Under the pieces are notes generated by a model. That model searched no databases and was not told the origin of the DNA. It saw nothing but the letters and a program-made list of their open reading frames with translations. Shown piece after piece: positions 7,997-16,468 of a DNA stretch of 64,000 nucleotides. Made by a program: the position numbers and the translations under genes. Position 1 is the first letter of the stretch. Each line of letters begins with the position of its first letter. Source of the DNA: Modestobacter marinus (GTDB taxonomy: Bacteria; Actinomycetota; Actinomycetes; Mycobacteriales; Geodermatophilaceae); the NCBI RefSeq assembly GCF_011758655.1, contig NZ_JAAMPA010000002.1, forward strand, positions 620,001-684,000. Reading direction: 5' to 3'.

Positions 7997-9292
7997 ATGC
8001 GGCGTTCGGGGCGAGCAGCTCTCTCGGTGCTGTGCGGCAGCGCGGTGCTGTTCACGGCAACTGCCTGTGGTGGCGGTGAGGACAGCACCGCAGCAGGAAG
8101 CGACGACAACACGATCACCTGGTGGCACAACTCCAACAACGAGCCGGGCCGCGGCTACTACGAGCAGGTGGCCGCCGACTTCGAGGAGGCCAACCCGGGG
8201 ACCGAGGTCGAGGTCGTGGCCATGGCCCACGAGGACATGGTCGACCGGCTGGCGGCCGCCTTCCAGAGCGGTGACCTGCCGGACGTGTACATGGAGCGCG
8301 GTGGCGGCGAGCTCGCCGACCACGTGGAGGCCGGCCTGGTCCAGGACCTCTCCGAGGAGTCCGCCGAGGCGATCGACAAGCTCGGCGGCAACGTCTCCGG
8401 GTGGCAGGTCGACGGCCAGACCTACGCGCTGCCCTTCTCCCTCGGCGTCGTGGGCTTCTGGTACAACACCGCGCTCTTCGAGCAGGCCGGGATCACCGAG
8501 GCGCCGCAGACGATGGAGGAGCTCTACGCCGCCATCGACAAGCTGAAGGCCGCGGGCATCACGCCCATCTCGGTCGGCGCGGGCGACAAGTGGCCGGCCG
8601 CCCACTACTGGTACTACACGGCGCTGCGCGCCTGCGGCCAGGACGTCCTCGAGGACGCGGTCACCAGCCTCGACTTCACCGACGAGTGCTTCGTGCAGGC
8701 CGGCGAGGTCCTGTCGGAGCTGCTGGACACCGAGCCGTTCAACCCCGGCTTCCTCACCACGCCGGCGCAGGAGGGCGCCTCCTCCGCCTCCGGCCTGCTC
8801 GCCACCGACCAGGTCGCGATGGAGCTGGCCGGCCACTGGGAGCCCGGCGTGATGCAGGGCCTGACCGACGACGGTGCCGGCCTCGGCGAGAACACCGGGT
8901 GGTTCGCCTTCCCGGCCATCGAGGGTGGCGACGGCGACCCCGAGGCGCAGCTCGGCGGCGGCGACGCGTGGGCCGTCTCGACCGGCGCCACCGACGGGTC
9001 GGTCGACCTCGTCAACTACCTGCTCTCCGACGAGGTGCAGACCGGGTTCGCGGAGAACGACATGGGGCTGCCGACCAACCCGGCCGCCACGAGCGCCGTC
9101 TCCGACCCGGCGCTCGCCCAGCTGCTCGAGGTCCGCGACGCGGCCCCGTACATCCAGCTGTACTTCGACACCGCCTTCGGGCAGTCGGTCGGTGGCGCGA
9201 TGAACGACTCGATCGCCCTGCTGTTCGCCGACCAGGCGACGCCGCAGGACATCGTGGACGCGACCATGCAGGCCGCCGAACTGGAGAAGTGA
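7997..9292 (+). CDS. ABC transporter sugar-binding lipoprotein
   Basis: 431-residue extracellular solute-binding protein, family 1. The N-terminus has a basic stretch, a hydrophobic segment and a lipobox (TATAC, Cys24) followed by a GGGEDS linker, so it is lipid-anchored outside the membrane. The mature part begins with NTITWWHN, usual for sugar binders. GAAGGGG precedes the ATG. It is followed by two permease genes, forming a three-component importer without its own ATPase. Divergence from the GH10 gene suggests xylo- or arabinoxylo-oligosaccharides as substrate (inference). Confidence 0.92.
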   Translation: MRRSGRAALSVLCGSAVLFTATACGGGEDSTAAGSDDNTITWWHNSNNEPGRGYYEQVAADFEEANPGTEVEVVAMAHEDMVDRLAAAFQSGDLPDVYMERGGGELADHVEAGLVQDLSEESAEAIDKLGGNVSGWQVDGQTYALPFSLGVVGFWYNTALFEQAGITEAPQTMEELYAAIDKLKAAGITPISVGAGDKWPAAHYWYYTALRACGQDVLEDAVTSLDFTDECFVQAGEVLSELLDTEPFNPGFLTTPAQEGASSASGLLATDQVAMELAGHWEPGVMQGLTDDGAGLGENTGWFAFPAIEGGDGDPEAQLGGGDAWAVSTGATDGSVDLVNYLLSDEVQTGFAENDMGLPTNPAATSAVSDPALAQLLEVRDAAPYIQLYFDTAFGQSVGGAMNDSIALLFADQATPQDIVDATMQAAELEK

Positions 9293-9299
9293 TCCACCG

Positions 9300-10283
9300 A
9301 TGACCGAAGTGACCGCTGCGCCGGCGGCGACGTCCTCCGGCGCAGCGGTCACCCGGGGCGGCGCAGACGCCCCCCGGGTGACCGGCCGTCGTCAGGGCGC
9401 CAAGCGCCGGCAGCGCCTCGAGATCCTCCTGTTCGTGACGCCGGCCCTGGCGTTGATGGCGCTGTTCGTCCTCTACCCGGTCTTCTCCGCGGCCCGGATG
9501 TCTCTGTACAACTGGAAGGGCTTCGGCCCGATGGTCGACTTCGCCGGCCTGGACAACTACACGCGCGTGCTGCGCGACGAGGTGTTCACCGACGCGGTCA
9601 TCCACAACTTCATCATCGTGTTCGCGTCGATCGCGGTGCAGCTGCCGCTGGGCCTGGCGCTCGCGCTTCTGCTCAACCGGCGCATCAGGGGACGCGGGCT
9701 GCTGCGGACGATCGTCTTCGTCCCCTACGTGCTGGCCGAGGTCATCGCCGGTGTCGTGTGGTTCCAGCTGCTGCAGCCCCGCACCGGGCTCCTCGAGCAG
9801 GCCGTGTCCTCGGTCGGGCTCCCGGTCCCCGACCAGGGGTTCCTGGGCACCCCCGACCTCGCGCTGGCCACCGTCTTCGTCGTCCTGACGTGGAAGTACC
9901 TCGGCCTGGCGGTGCTGCTCTTCCTCGCCGGGCTGCAGGGCGTCCCCGACGAGCTGCACGAGGCAGCGCAGCTCGACGGCGCCTCGTGGTGGCAGGTCCA
10001 GCGCCGGATCGCCGTCCCGCTCCTGGCACCCACCATCCGCACCTGGGTCTTCCTGTCGATGATCGGCTCGCTGCAGCTGTTCGACATGGTCTGGATCCTC
10101 ACCGGCGGTGGCCCGGCGAACGCGACGACGACGATGGTCACCTACCTGATCAGCATGGGCACGCAGCGCAGCAACTACGGCATCGCGGGTGCGGCGTCCG
10201 TCGTGCTCTTCCTCATCGGCTTCGTCATGGCGCTGGCCTACCAGTTCCTGGTGCTGCGCCGCGACACGAAGGCCGACGCATGA
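9300..10283 (+). CDS. ABC transporter permease, MalF/UgpA type
   Basis: 327-residue inner-membrane permease of a carbohydrate importer. Six membrane spans are expected, the first at about residues 40-60 (LLFVTPALALMALFVLYPVF). The cytoplasmic EAA loop that contacts the ATPase reads DELHEAAQLDGASWWQVQRRI. Only seven bases separate it from the binding-protein stop, so the genes are one transcript. The N-terminal 35 residues are Ala/Arg-rich and variable. Pairs with the downstream permease. Confidence 0.92.
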   Translation: MTEVTAAPAATSSGAAVTRGGADAPRVTGRRQGAKRRQRLEILLFVTPALALMALFVLYPVFSAARMSLYNWKGFGPMVDFAGLDNYTRVLRDEVFTDAVIHNFIIVFASIAVQLPLGLALALLLNRRIRGRGLLRTIVFVPYVLAEVIAGVVWFQLLQPRTGLLEQAVSSVGLPVPDQGFLGTPDLALATVFVVLTWKYLGLAVLLFLAGLQGVPDELHEAAQLDGASWWQVQRRIAVPLLAPTIRTWVFLSMIGSLQLFDMVWILTGGGPANATTTMVTYLISMGTQRSNYGIAGAASVVLFLIGFVMALAYQFLVLRRDTKADA

Positions 10284-10320
10284 ACCACATCGAGCAGGCA
10301 CCACGAGGGGGACGGCGCTG

Positions 10321-11157
10321 ATGGCACGGCGAGCAACCGCGTACGGACGGGGCGGCCCGTTCGTCTACCTGGTGGCACTGCTGGTCGTGGCGGTCACGCT
10401 CGGCCCGGTGCTCTACGGCGCCCTGGGCGGCTTCCGCACCAACGCCCAGCTGGCCCGCGATCCCGCCGGTCTGCCCGACCCGTGGGTGTTCAGCAACTAC
10501 ACCAACGTGCTGAGCAACCCGTCCTTCTGGCAGTACACGCTCAACTCGACCGCGATCGCCGTGATCACCACCGCGGTGGCGGTGCTCGCCGGCGTGATGG
10601 CCGCCTACCCCCTGGCCCGCTACCAGTTCAAGCTGCGGGAGCCGCTGTTCCTGGTCTTCGTGCTGGGGTTGCTCTTCCCGGCCGCGGTGGCCATCATCCC
10701 GCTGTTCATCCTGGTGACCCAGGACCTGGGGCTCGGTGACACCTGGTGGGGCGTCGCGCTGCCGCAGGCGGCGTTCGCGCTGCCGGTCACGGTCGTGATC
10801 CTGCGGCCGTTCCTGGCGGCGCTGCCCAAGGAGCTCGAGGAGGCGGCCATGCTCGACGGCGCGAGCCGGGTGGGCATCTTCTGGCGGATCGCGGTCCCCC
10901 TGTCGATGCCGGCGCTGGTCACGGTCGGCGTCCTGGCCTTCGTCACCTCCTGGAACGCCTACCTCCTCCCGCTGCTCCTGCTGCGGGGCGAGACGCGGAC
11001 CCTGCCGCTGGGCGTCGCCGACTTCTCGACCCAGTACTCCGCCGACACCGCGGGGGTGCTCGCGTTCACCACGATCGCGATGATCCCGGCGCTCATCCTG
11101 TTCCTCGCGATGCAGGGGCGGATCGTCAGCGGGCTCCAGGGCGCGGTGAAGGGATGA
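10321..11157 (+). CDS. ABC transporter permease, MalG/UgpE type
   Basis: 278-residue partner permease. The EAA loop is KELEEAAMLDGASRVGIFWRI, and six hydrophobic spans are visible starting with FVYLVALLVVAVTLGPVLYG. The ATG at 10321 follows a purine-rich CGAGGGGGACGG. A frame open from 10189 lies inside the upstream permease and is not used. No ATP-binding subunit follows, so the pair probably relies on a shared MsiK/MalK-type ATPase encoded elsewhere, as known for other actinobacterial sugar importers. Confidence 0.92.
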   Translation: MARRATAYGRGGPFVYLVALLVVAVTLGPVLYGALGGFRTNAQLARDPAGLPDPWVFSNYTNVLSNPSFWQYTLNSTAIAVITTAVAVLAGVMAAYPLARYQFKLREPLFLVFVLGLLFPAAVAIIPLFILVTQDLGLGDTWWGVALPQAAFALPVTVVILRPFLAALPKELEEAAMLDGASRVGIFWRIAVPLSMPALVTVGVLAFVTSWNAYLLPLLLLRGETRTLPLGVADFSTQYSADTAGVLAFTTIAMIPALILFLAMQGRIVSGLQGAVKG

Positions 11158-11200
11158 GCCGGGCGACCGGGACCGGTTCCGGAGCAGGAGAGGGTGGTCG

Positions 11201-12289
11201 GTGAAGCTCGACTCGACGCCGGACGACGTCGTCCCGGCCCTGCTCGGGGGCGGGGGTGCGGGCACGACCATGCCCGCTCCCCCGCTGCGCGGCCGGGTGA
11301 CGATGCAGCAGGTCGCCGCGGAGGCCGGGGTCTCGATCTCCACCGTGTCGAAGGTGATCAACGGGCGGTACGGCGTCTCGGCGGACACCGTCGACCACGT
11401 CACCCGGGTGATCGACCGGCTCGGGTACGAGGCGAGCCTGATCGCGCGCAGCCTGCGCAACCGCCGCACCAACGTCGTGGGCGTGCTCGTCATGGACTTC
11501 GAGCCGTTCAGCACCGAGGTGCTCAAGGGCGTCGCCGACGCCATCCACGGCACCGGCTACGAGCTGATCGCGTACTCCGCCGGTGGTCACGTGGAGGCGC
11601 GGGAGGGCTGGGAGCGGCGGTCGCTCACCCGGCTCATGGCGACGCTGGTCGACGGTGCCGTGCTGGTCACGCCGACGGTCACCGACGTGCAGGCCGACGG
11701 CCCGGTGGTGGCGGTCGACCCGCAGGCCGGGCCGTCCGCGCTGCCCGCGGTCGCCGCGCACAACCTCCAGGGCGCCCGGCTCGGGGTCGAGCACCTGCTC
11801 GAGCTCGGGCACACCCGGATCGGCATGATCACCGGTCGCTCGGACCTGATGTCCGCGCAGCAGCGGGAGCAGGGCTACCGCGAGGCGATGGCGGCTGCGG
11901 GGCTGGACGTCGACGAGGCGCTCATGCCCTCCGGCGGGTTCGAACCGGACCTCTCGCAGGTGGCGGCCCGTGAGCTGCTGTCCCGCGCTGATCGGCCGAC
12001 CGCGGTGTTCGCGGCGAACGACCTCTCCGCGCTGGCGACGCTGGAGGTGGCGCGAGAGCTGGGCATCGAGGTGCCCGGTCAGCTGTCGGTCGTCGGCTTC
12101 GACAACATCCCGGAGTCCGTGCTCGCCGAACCCCCGCTGACCACGGTGCAGCAGCCGATCCGCCGGATGGGCCAGGAGGCCACCGAGATGCTCCTGGCCC
12201 TGATCGCCGGTGAGGACGTGCACGACCTCGACCGGACCCTGGACACCTCGCTGGTGCTGCGCTCGTCCACCGCGCCGCCCCCGTCCTGA
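11201..12289 (+). CDS. LacI-family regulator downstream of the sugar ABC operon
   Basis: 362-residue repressor. About 32 residues precede the helix-turn-helix (VTMQQVAAEAGVSISTVSKVINGRYGVS), an extension longer than usual. The effector domain ends with VVGFDNIPESVLAEPPLTTVQQP. GTG at 11201 has AGGAGAGGGTGG upstream; an ATG at 11270 is an alternative that would shorten the extension. It lies 43 bases after the permease on the same strand, so it is probably co-transcribed and regulates the transporter and/or the divergent hydrolases. With the regulator at 564 it gives this locus two LacI proteins. Confidence 0.9.
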   Translation: MKLDSTPDDVVPALLGGGGAGTTMPAPPLRGRVTMQQVAAEAGVSISTVSKVINGRYGVSADTVDHVTRVIDRLGYEASLIARSLRNRRTNVVGVLVMDFEPFSTEVLKGVADAIHGTGYELIAYSAGGHVEAREGWERRSLTRLMATLVDGAVLVTPTVTDVQADGPVVAVDPQAGPSALPAVAAHNLQGARLGVEHLLELGHTRIGMITGRSDLMSAQQREQGYREAMAAAGLDVDEALMPSGGFEPDLSQVAARELLSRADRPTAVFAANDLSALATLEVARELGIEVPGQLSVVGFDNIPESVLAEPPLTTVQQPIRRMGQEATEMLLALIAGEDVHDLDRTLDTSLVLRSSTAPPPS

Positions 12290-12310
12290 CCTCCCGCGAG
12301 GTCGACGTCC

Positions 12311-12421
12311 GGCCCAGGTCATCCGGCCCAGGTCATCCGGCACCGGGCCGGTGACCTGGGCCGGATGCGTTCCACGGGCGCGGGGCGCATTCCGGCGCGG
12401 GGCCCTCGGGCCCCGCGCCGG
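12311..12421. terminator. Double hairpin between convergent lacI and rluB
   Basis: A 14-bp direct repeat (GGCCCAGGTCATCC at 12311-12324 and 12325-12338) leads into a stem CCCAGGTCATCCGGC (12327-12341) with GCCGGTGACCTGGG (12347-12360). A second, perfect 14-bp stem, CCGGCGCGGGGCCC (12392-12405) with GGGCCCCGCGCCGG (12408-12421), ends one base before the rluB stop. The two structures likely terminate transcription from opposite sides. Confidence 0.75.
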
Positions 12422-13264
12422 CTACATGCCGACGAGCTCGTGCAGGGCCCCGACCTCGGTGCGGGTGAGCTTGCGGATCGTGCCGCTGCGCATCCGGGCC
12501 AGCTCGATCGGGCCGATGGCGGTGCGGGTGAGCCGGTTGACCGGCAGCCCGACCTCGTCGAGCAGCCGGCGCACGACGTGCTTGCGGCCCTCGTGCAGCA
12601 CGACCTCCACCACCGACTGGCCGGCGTGGGTGTCCACGACCTGGAACGAGTCGACGACGACGGGGCCGTCCTCCAGCTCCACGCCCTTGCGCAGCCGGCG
12701 GGTGACGTCCCGCGACACCGACCCGCTGACCTGCGCGAGGTAGGTCTTCTTCACCTCGTACGAGGGGTGCGCCAGCCGGTGGGCGAGCTCGCCGTCGGTG
12801 GTGAGCAGCAGCAGGCCCTCGGTGTCCTGGTCCAGCCGCCCGACGTGCACCAGCCCGCTGGCCAGGTCGCCCATCATGTCGCCGACGGTGGGCCGACCGC
12901 GGTCGTCGCTCATCGAGGTGATGACGCCGAAGGGCTTGTTCATCGCGTAGGTGACCTTGTCGTTGCGGATGTCGATCCGCCGGCCGTCCACGGCGATGAC
13001 GACGGAGTCCGGGTCGACCCGCCGGCCCTGCACCCGCACGACCTGGCCGTCCACCGAGATCCGGCCCTGGTCGATCATGTCCTCGCACACCCGGCGGGAG
13101 CCGACGCCGGCCCGGGCGAGGACCTTCTGCAGCCGTTCGCCGGTGGCGTCGTCGTCGGGCTCGGTCGGCTCGGCGTCCCGGGGGTGCGCCGGGGCGAGCT
13201 CCATGTCCTCGGACCAGCCCTCGCCGCTGGAGGTGGTGGGCGTGTCGTCTGCAGTCGTGTCCAT
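12422..13264 (-). CDS. rluB: 23S rRNA pseudouridine synthase, RluB/RsuA family
   Basis: 280-residue enzyme. An N-terminal acidic tail of about 40 residues precedes an S4 RNA-binding domain (RLQKVLARAGVGSRRVCEDMIDQGRISVDGQVV) and the RsuA-type catalytic domain, with the catalytic Asp in VGRLDQDTEGLLLLT and the EGRKHVVRRLLDEVG motif. It isomerises a uridine in 23S rRNA. ATG at 13264 chosen; GTG at 13270 is an equally possible start. Last gene of the parA-scpA-scpB-rluB order shared with M. tuberculosis Rv1708-Rv1711, here split by a phosphotransferase gene. Confidence 0.9.
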   Translation of the reverse strand: MDTTADDTPTTSSGEGWSEDMELAPAHPRDAEPTEPDDDATGERLQKVLARAGVGSRRVCEDMIDQGRISVDGQVVRVQGRRVDPDSVVIAVDGRRIDIRNDKVTYAMNKPFGVITSMSDDRGRPTVGDMMGDLASGLVHVGRLDQDTEGLLLLTTDGELAHRLAHPSYEVKKTYLAQVSGSVSRDVTRRLRKGVELEDGPVVVDSFQVVDTHAGQSVVEVVLHEGRKHVVRRLLDEVGLPVNRLTRTAIGPIELARMRSGTIRKLTRTEVGALHELVGM

Positions 13265-13413
13265 CCCCACCAGTCTCCCACCTCGCCGGGCCGCCGATCA
13301 CCACACGGCGGACGCGCGACGGCGGCGGCTGAGCGGGCGGCGGCCGGGGGACGGTCGTGGCCGGCGGTCGGCGGAGCCGCGACGGGGGCGGGGCGGCGGG
13401 GGCGGGGCGGTGG

Positions 13414-14322
13414 TCAGCCGGCGTCGGCGAGCACCTCGGCCAGGGCACGCTGGGCCTGGGCGACCATGCCGGGGTTCGTCGTCCAGTAGTACGGCAGCGC
13501 GATCACCGCCTGCGCCAGCGCCCAGCCGCGGCCGCGGAGCCGGACGGCCTCGTCGGCGCCGAGGGCGGACAGGAAGACCGCGCGACCGGCGGCGTCGAAC
13601 AGGTTCCAGGCCGGCAGCAGGTCGACGGCCGGGTCACCGATGGTGAGCAGGCCGAAGTCGATGACCGCCGAGAGCCGGCCGTCGGTGAGCAGCAGGTTGC
13701 CCGGCAGCAGGTCCGCGTGCAGCCAGACGTCCGCACCCGACCACGGCGGCACGGCCACCGACTCCGCCCAGGCGGTCCGCACGGCGACCGGGTCGACCCG
13801 GTCCCCCAGCGCCTCGACGGACGCCCGGACCGCGGCGTCCAGGTCGGCGAGCGGGCCGCCACGACCCCCGGGCCCCCGGCGGGGCGCTCCCGTGGTGTCG
13901 ATCCGGTGCAGTGCGCGGATGAAGGCCGCCAGGTCGCGCGCGGCCAGCTCGGACGCCGCCCGGTCACCGCCGTCGAGGGCCCGGGCGTCGGTACCGGGCA
14001 GCCAGCGGTACACCGACCAGGCGTGCGGGTAGCCGGCGTCCGGCTCGCCCAGCGCCACCGGCTGCGGGACCGCCAGCGGGAGGGACGGCGCCAGCCGCGG
14101 CAGCCAGGTCGCCTCCCGGGCCGCCTGACCGGTCGCCGCCGGGACCAGCGGCAGCCGGACCACCAGCTCGCCACCCAGCCGGTAGAGGTCGTGGTCGGTG
14201 CCGGCCGACGCCACCGGGCGGACCGGCAGGCCGGCCCACCCGGGGAACTGCCGGGCGACCAGCCGGCGGACGAGCGCGGCGTCGGTCGGGGCCTGCCCCG
14301 CGTGCATCGGGGTGCGTGGCAT
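13414..14322 (-). CDS. Aminoglycoside-phosphotransferase-family (APH) kinase
   Basis: About 302 residues with the APH/choline-kinase fold. The catalytic loop is VWLHADLLPGNLL (HxDxxxxN) and the metal-binding Asp is in LSAVIDFGLLTIGDPAVDL. The N-lobe segment SAGTDHDLYRLGGELVVRLPL fits ATP binding. The family phosphorylates small molecules; substrate here unknown, and resistance should not be assumed. It is inserted between scpB and rluB on the same strand. ATG at 14322 or GTG at 14331 could be the start. The 143-base gap to rluB is G-rich with nothing recognisable. Confidence 0.82.
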   Translation of the reverse strand: MPRTPMHAGQAPTDAALVRRLVARQFPGWAGLPVRPVASAGTDHDLYRLGGELVVRLPLVPAATGQAAREATWLPRLAPSLPLAVPQPVALGEPDAGYPHAWSVYRWLPGTDARALDGGDRAASELAARDLAAFIRALHRIDTTGAPRRGPGGRGGPLADLDAAVRASVEALGDRVDPVAVRTAWAESVAVPPWSGADVWLHADLLPGNLLLTDGRLSAVIDFGLLTIGDPAVDLLPAWNLFDAAGRAVFLSALGADEAVRLRGRGWALAQAVIALPYYWTTNPGMVAQAQRALAEVLADAG

Positions 14323-14338
14323 CGGCGCCACCCTGCCC

Positions 14339-14357
14339 GCCGCCGCAGTGCGGCGGC
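14339..14357 (-). terminator. Short hairpin after scpB
   Basis: GCCGCCGCA (14339-14347) and TGCGGCGGC (14349-14357) form a perfect 9-bp dyad in the short gap between the scpB stop and the phosphotransferase start. It could attenuate read-through from the scpAB genes. Confidence 0.4.
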
Positions 14358-14374
14358 AACCCGGTTCCGGGCGC

Positions 14375-15538
14375 TCAGGCGTCGGGGTGCTCGTCCACCA
14401 TCGCGCCGGTGTCCGGCAGCAGCGGAGCCAGCTCGGGCAGCTCGTCGAGGCCGGTGAGCCCCAGCCGCTCGAGGAACAGCGGCGTCGTCACGTACAGGCC
14501 GCCGCCGGTGTCCGGGTCGGAACCGGCCTCCCGGATCAGCCCACGGGAGACCAGCGTGCGGACGACGGCGTCCACCCCCACCCCGCGGATCGCCGACACC
14601 CGCGCCCGGGTCACCGGCTGCCGGTAGGCGATGACGGCGAGGGTCTCCAGCGCCGCCTGGGTGAGCCGGCTGCGCTGGCCCTCCAGCAGGTGCCGCTCCA
14701 CGACCGCGGCGTGCTCCTCCCGGGTGTAGAGCCGCCACCCCTCCCCCACCCGGCGCAGGGTGACGCCGGCCCGCCGGCCGTCGTAGTCGGCGGCGAGCGC
14801 CGTCAGCTCCGCCCGCACCCGGGGCACCGGGCAGCCCAGCGCCGCGGCCAGTGAGCCCTCGTCGATCGGGGAGTCCACGACGAACAGCAGCGCCTCCAGC
14901 CCGCCGCGCAGCGCCGCCGGGTCCAGCTCCTCGGCCGTCGGCCCGTCGGTGACCGGGTCGGCGGCGACGGCCTCCTCCACCGGGGCCTCGGGCTCGGGCA
15001 CCACCTCCAGCTCGACCGGCGGTGCCGCCGGTGCCCGGCCCAGCGGAGCGGGCTCGGTGTCGGGCCCGTGGTCGGTGCCGGGTGTGGGCTCGGGTCCGTG
15101 GTCGGTGCCGGGCGCGGGGACGCCGGTGCCCGGCCGGCCGGTCGGGGCGCCGAGGTCGGCGGCCAGCTGGGCGGCCACCTGCCCCCAGCCGGCGGCGACG
15201 GCCTCCTCGTCGTGCTCCTCCAGCGTCGCGGCCAGCTCGGCGGCGACGGCGTCCCAGGAGAACGGCGCCGGCGCCGCCTTGTCCGCACCCTCGACGTCGT
15301 GCGGCCGGGCGCCGTCCGCCGCAAGGCCGTCCGCCGCAAGGCCGTCCGCCGCAAGGCCGTCCGGGTGCTCCGTCGTCTCGACGTCGCCCGGCGGGAGGGC
15401 GTTCGACGGGTCGCCGTCCGGCTCGGCGTCCTCCGACGGGACGTCGTCCCGCTCGACGTGGTCCGACGGGACGCCGCCCAGCTCCACGTCGCCCGGCGGG
15501 ACGCCGTCCGGCTCGGCGTCGTCCGGCTGGTCGCTCAT
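14375..15538 (-). CDS. scpB: Segregation and condensation protein ScpB with long acidic N-terminal extension
   Basis: 387 residues; the ScpB winged-helix core occupies about residues 200-375 (RGGLEALLFVVDSPIDEGSLAAALG through QAALETLAVIAYRQPVTRARVSAIRG). It binds the SMC-ScpA complex in chromosome condensation. The first 190 residues are acidic, Pro/Asp-rich low complexity, absent from ordinary ScpB (about 190-250 residues), and include three tandem LAADG units encoded by a 15-bp DNA repeat near 15312-15362. The start is supported by a four-base ATGA overlap with the scpA stop, so the extension looks translated. Confidence 0.88.
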   Translation of the reverse strand: MSDQPDDAEPDGVPPGDVELGGVPSDHVERDDVPSEDAEPDGDPSNALPPGDVETTEHPDGLAADGLAADGLAADGARPHDVEGADKAAPAPFSWDAVAAELAATLEEHDEEAVAAGWGQVAAQLAADLGAPTGRPGTGVPAPGTDHGPEPTPGTDHGPDTEPAPLGRAPAAPPVELEVVPEPEAPVEEAVAADPVTDGPTAEELDPAALRGGLEALLFVVDSPIDEGSLAAALGCPVPRVRAELTALAADYDGRRAGVTLRRVGEGWRLYTREEHAAVVERHLLEGQRSRLTQAALETLAVIAYRQPVTRARVSAIRGVGVDAVVRTLVSRGLIREAGSDPDTGGGLYVTTPLFLERLGLTGLDELPELAPLLPDTGAMVDEHPDA

Positions 15539-16359
15539 CCGTACTCCTCCAGGTGTTCGGCGGTGTCCGCGTCGATCTCGTCCGGCAGCCGGCCGCCGAC
15601 CAGGGCCGGCCCGGTCCAGCGCACGTGCAGCTCCCCCAGCGGCGCGACCTGGTCGAAGGTCACGAGCTGCTGGCGGTAGAGCTCCAGCAGGGCCAGGAAC
15701 CGGGCGACCACCTCCAGGGTGTGCGCGCAGTCGCTGCTCAGCGCCCGGAACGTCGCCGTCCCCGCGGTGGCGATCCGGCTGCGGACCAGCAGCAGCTGCT
15801 CGGTGACGCTGACCGCGGGGGCGTGCAGGTGGGACACGCTCACGGTCGGGGGTGGCTTGGGCACCAGCGCCGCGTGCGCGATGGCCGCGAACTGCTCGGG
15901 GGTCACCCCCAGCAGCACCTCGGGCAGCAGGTCGGCGAAGCGCTGCTCCAGGTCGGCGTTGCGGGGGAAGCGGCGGGCCGCCTGCGCCTCCCGGCCGCGC
16001 AGGAACTCCGCTGCCCGCTTGTAGGCCCGGTACTGCAGCAGCCGGGCGAACAGCAGGTCGCGGGCCTCCAGGACGGCGAGGTCGTCTTCGTCCTCCACGT
16101 CCGCAGCGGGCAGCAGCCGGGCGGCCTTCAGGTCCAGCAGGGTGGCGGCGACGACCAGGAACTCACTGGCCTGGTCCAGGTCGAGCTCGTCGCCCAGGGC
16201 CCGCAGGTGGGCGATGAACTCGTCGGTGACGGTGGACAGCGCGATCTCGGTGACGTCGAGCTTGTGCTTGCCGATCAGCTGGAGCAGCAGGTCGAACGGG
16301 CCCTCGAAGTTGGTCAGCCGGACGGTGAACCGCCCGTCGCCGGCCTCCCCCGTCGTCAT
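15535..16359 (-). CDS. scpA: Segregation and condensation protein ScpA
   Basis: 274-residue kleisin. It begins with the family signature FTVRLTNFEGPFDLLLQLIGKHKLDVTEIALS and continues with LDQASEFLVVAATLLDLKAARLLP, then the C-terminal winged-helix that binds the SMC head. It bridges SMC heads and recruits ScpB. Coupled to scpB by an ATGA overlap. Lies downstream of parA and a small possible DNA-binding protein, an arrangement conserved across actinobacteria. Confidence 0.92.
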   Translation of the reverse strand: MTTGEAGDGRFTVRLTNFEGPFDLLLQLIGKHKLDVTEIALSTVTDEFIAHLRALGDELDLDQASEFLVVAATLLDLKAARLLPAADVEDEDDLAVLEARDLLFARLLQYRAYKRAAEFLRGREAQAARRFPRNADLEQRFADLLPEVLLGVTPEQFAAIAHAALVPKPPPTVSVSHLHAPAVSVTEQLLLVRSRIATAGTATFRALSSDCAHTLEVVARFLALLELYRQQLVTFDQVAPLGELHVRWTGPALVGGRLPDEIDADTAEHLEEYG

Positions 16360-16409
16360 CGGACCAGCCTAGGAGCCCGTCCCGCGCCCTCGGCTCCCCA
16401 GCCCCGGCC

Positions 16410-16463
16410 GGCCCTCCTGCAGGGTCCTGCCACGAGCGCGCGGGGGGTGGGGGCAGGAGGGCC
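16410..16463 (-). terminator. Inverted repeat after the 174-residue gene
   Basis: GGCCCTCCTGC (16410-16420) and GCAGGAGGGCC (16453-16463) are a perfect 11-bp inverted repeat with a 32-base loop, starting five bases past the stop of the upstream minus-strand gene and before scpA. Likely a partial terminator or mRNA-stability element. Confidence 0.45.
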
Positions 16464-16468
16464 CGTCG

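Noticed and set aside
10281-10321. 13-codon ORF between the two permeases
   Set aside because: Very short, no ribosome site, no conserved feature visible.
13414-14322. Aminoglycoside resistance gene
   Set aside because: Only the general APH fold is visible; the family covers many substrates, so resistance is not supported.
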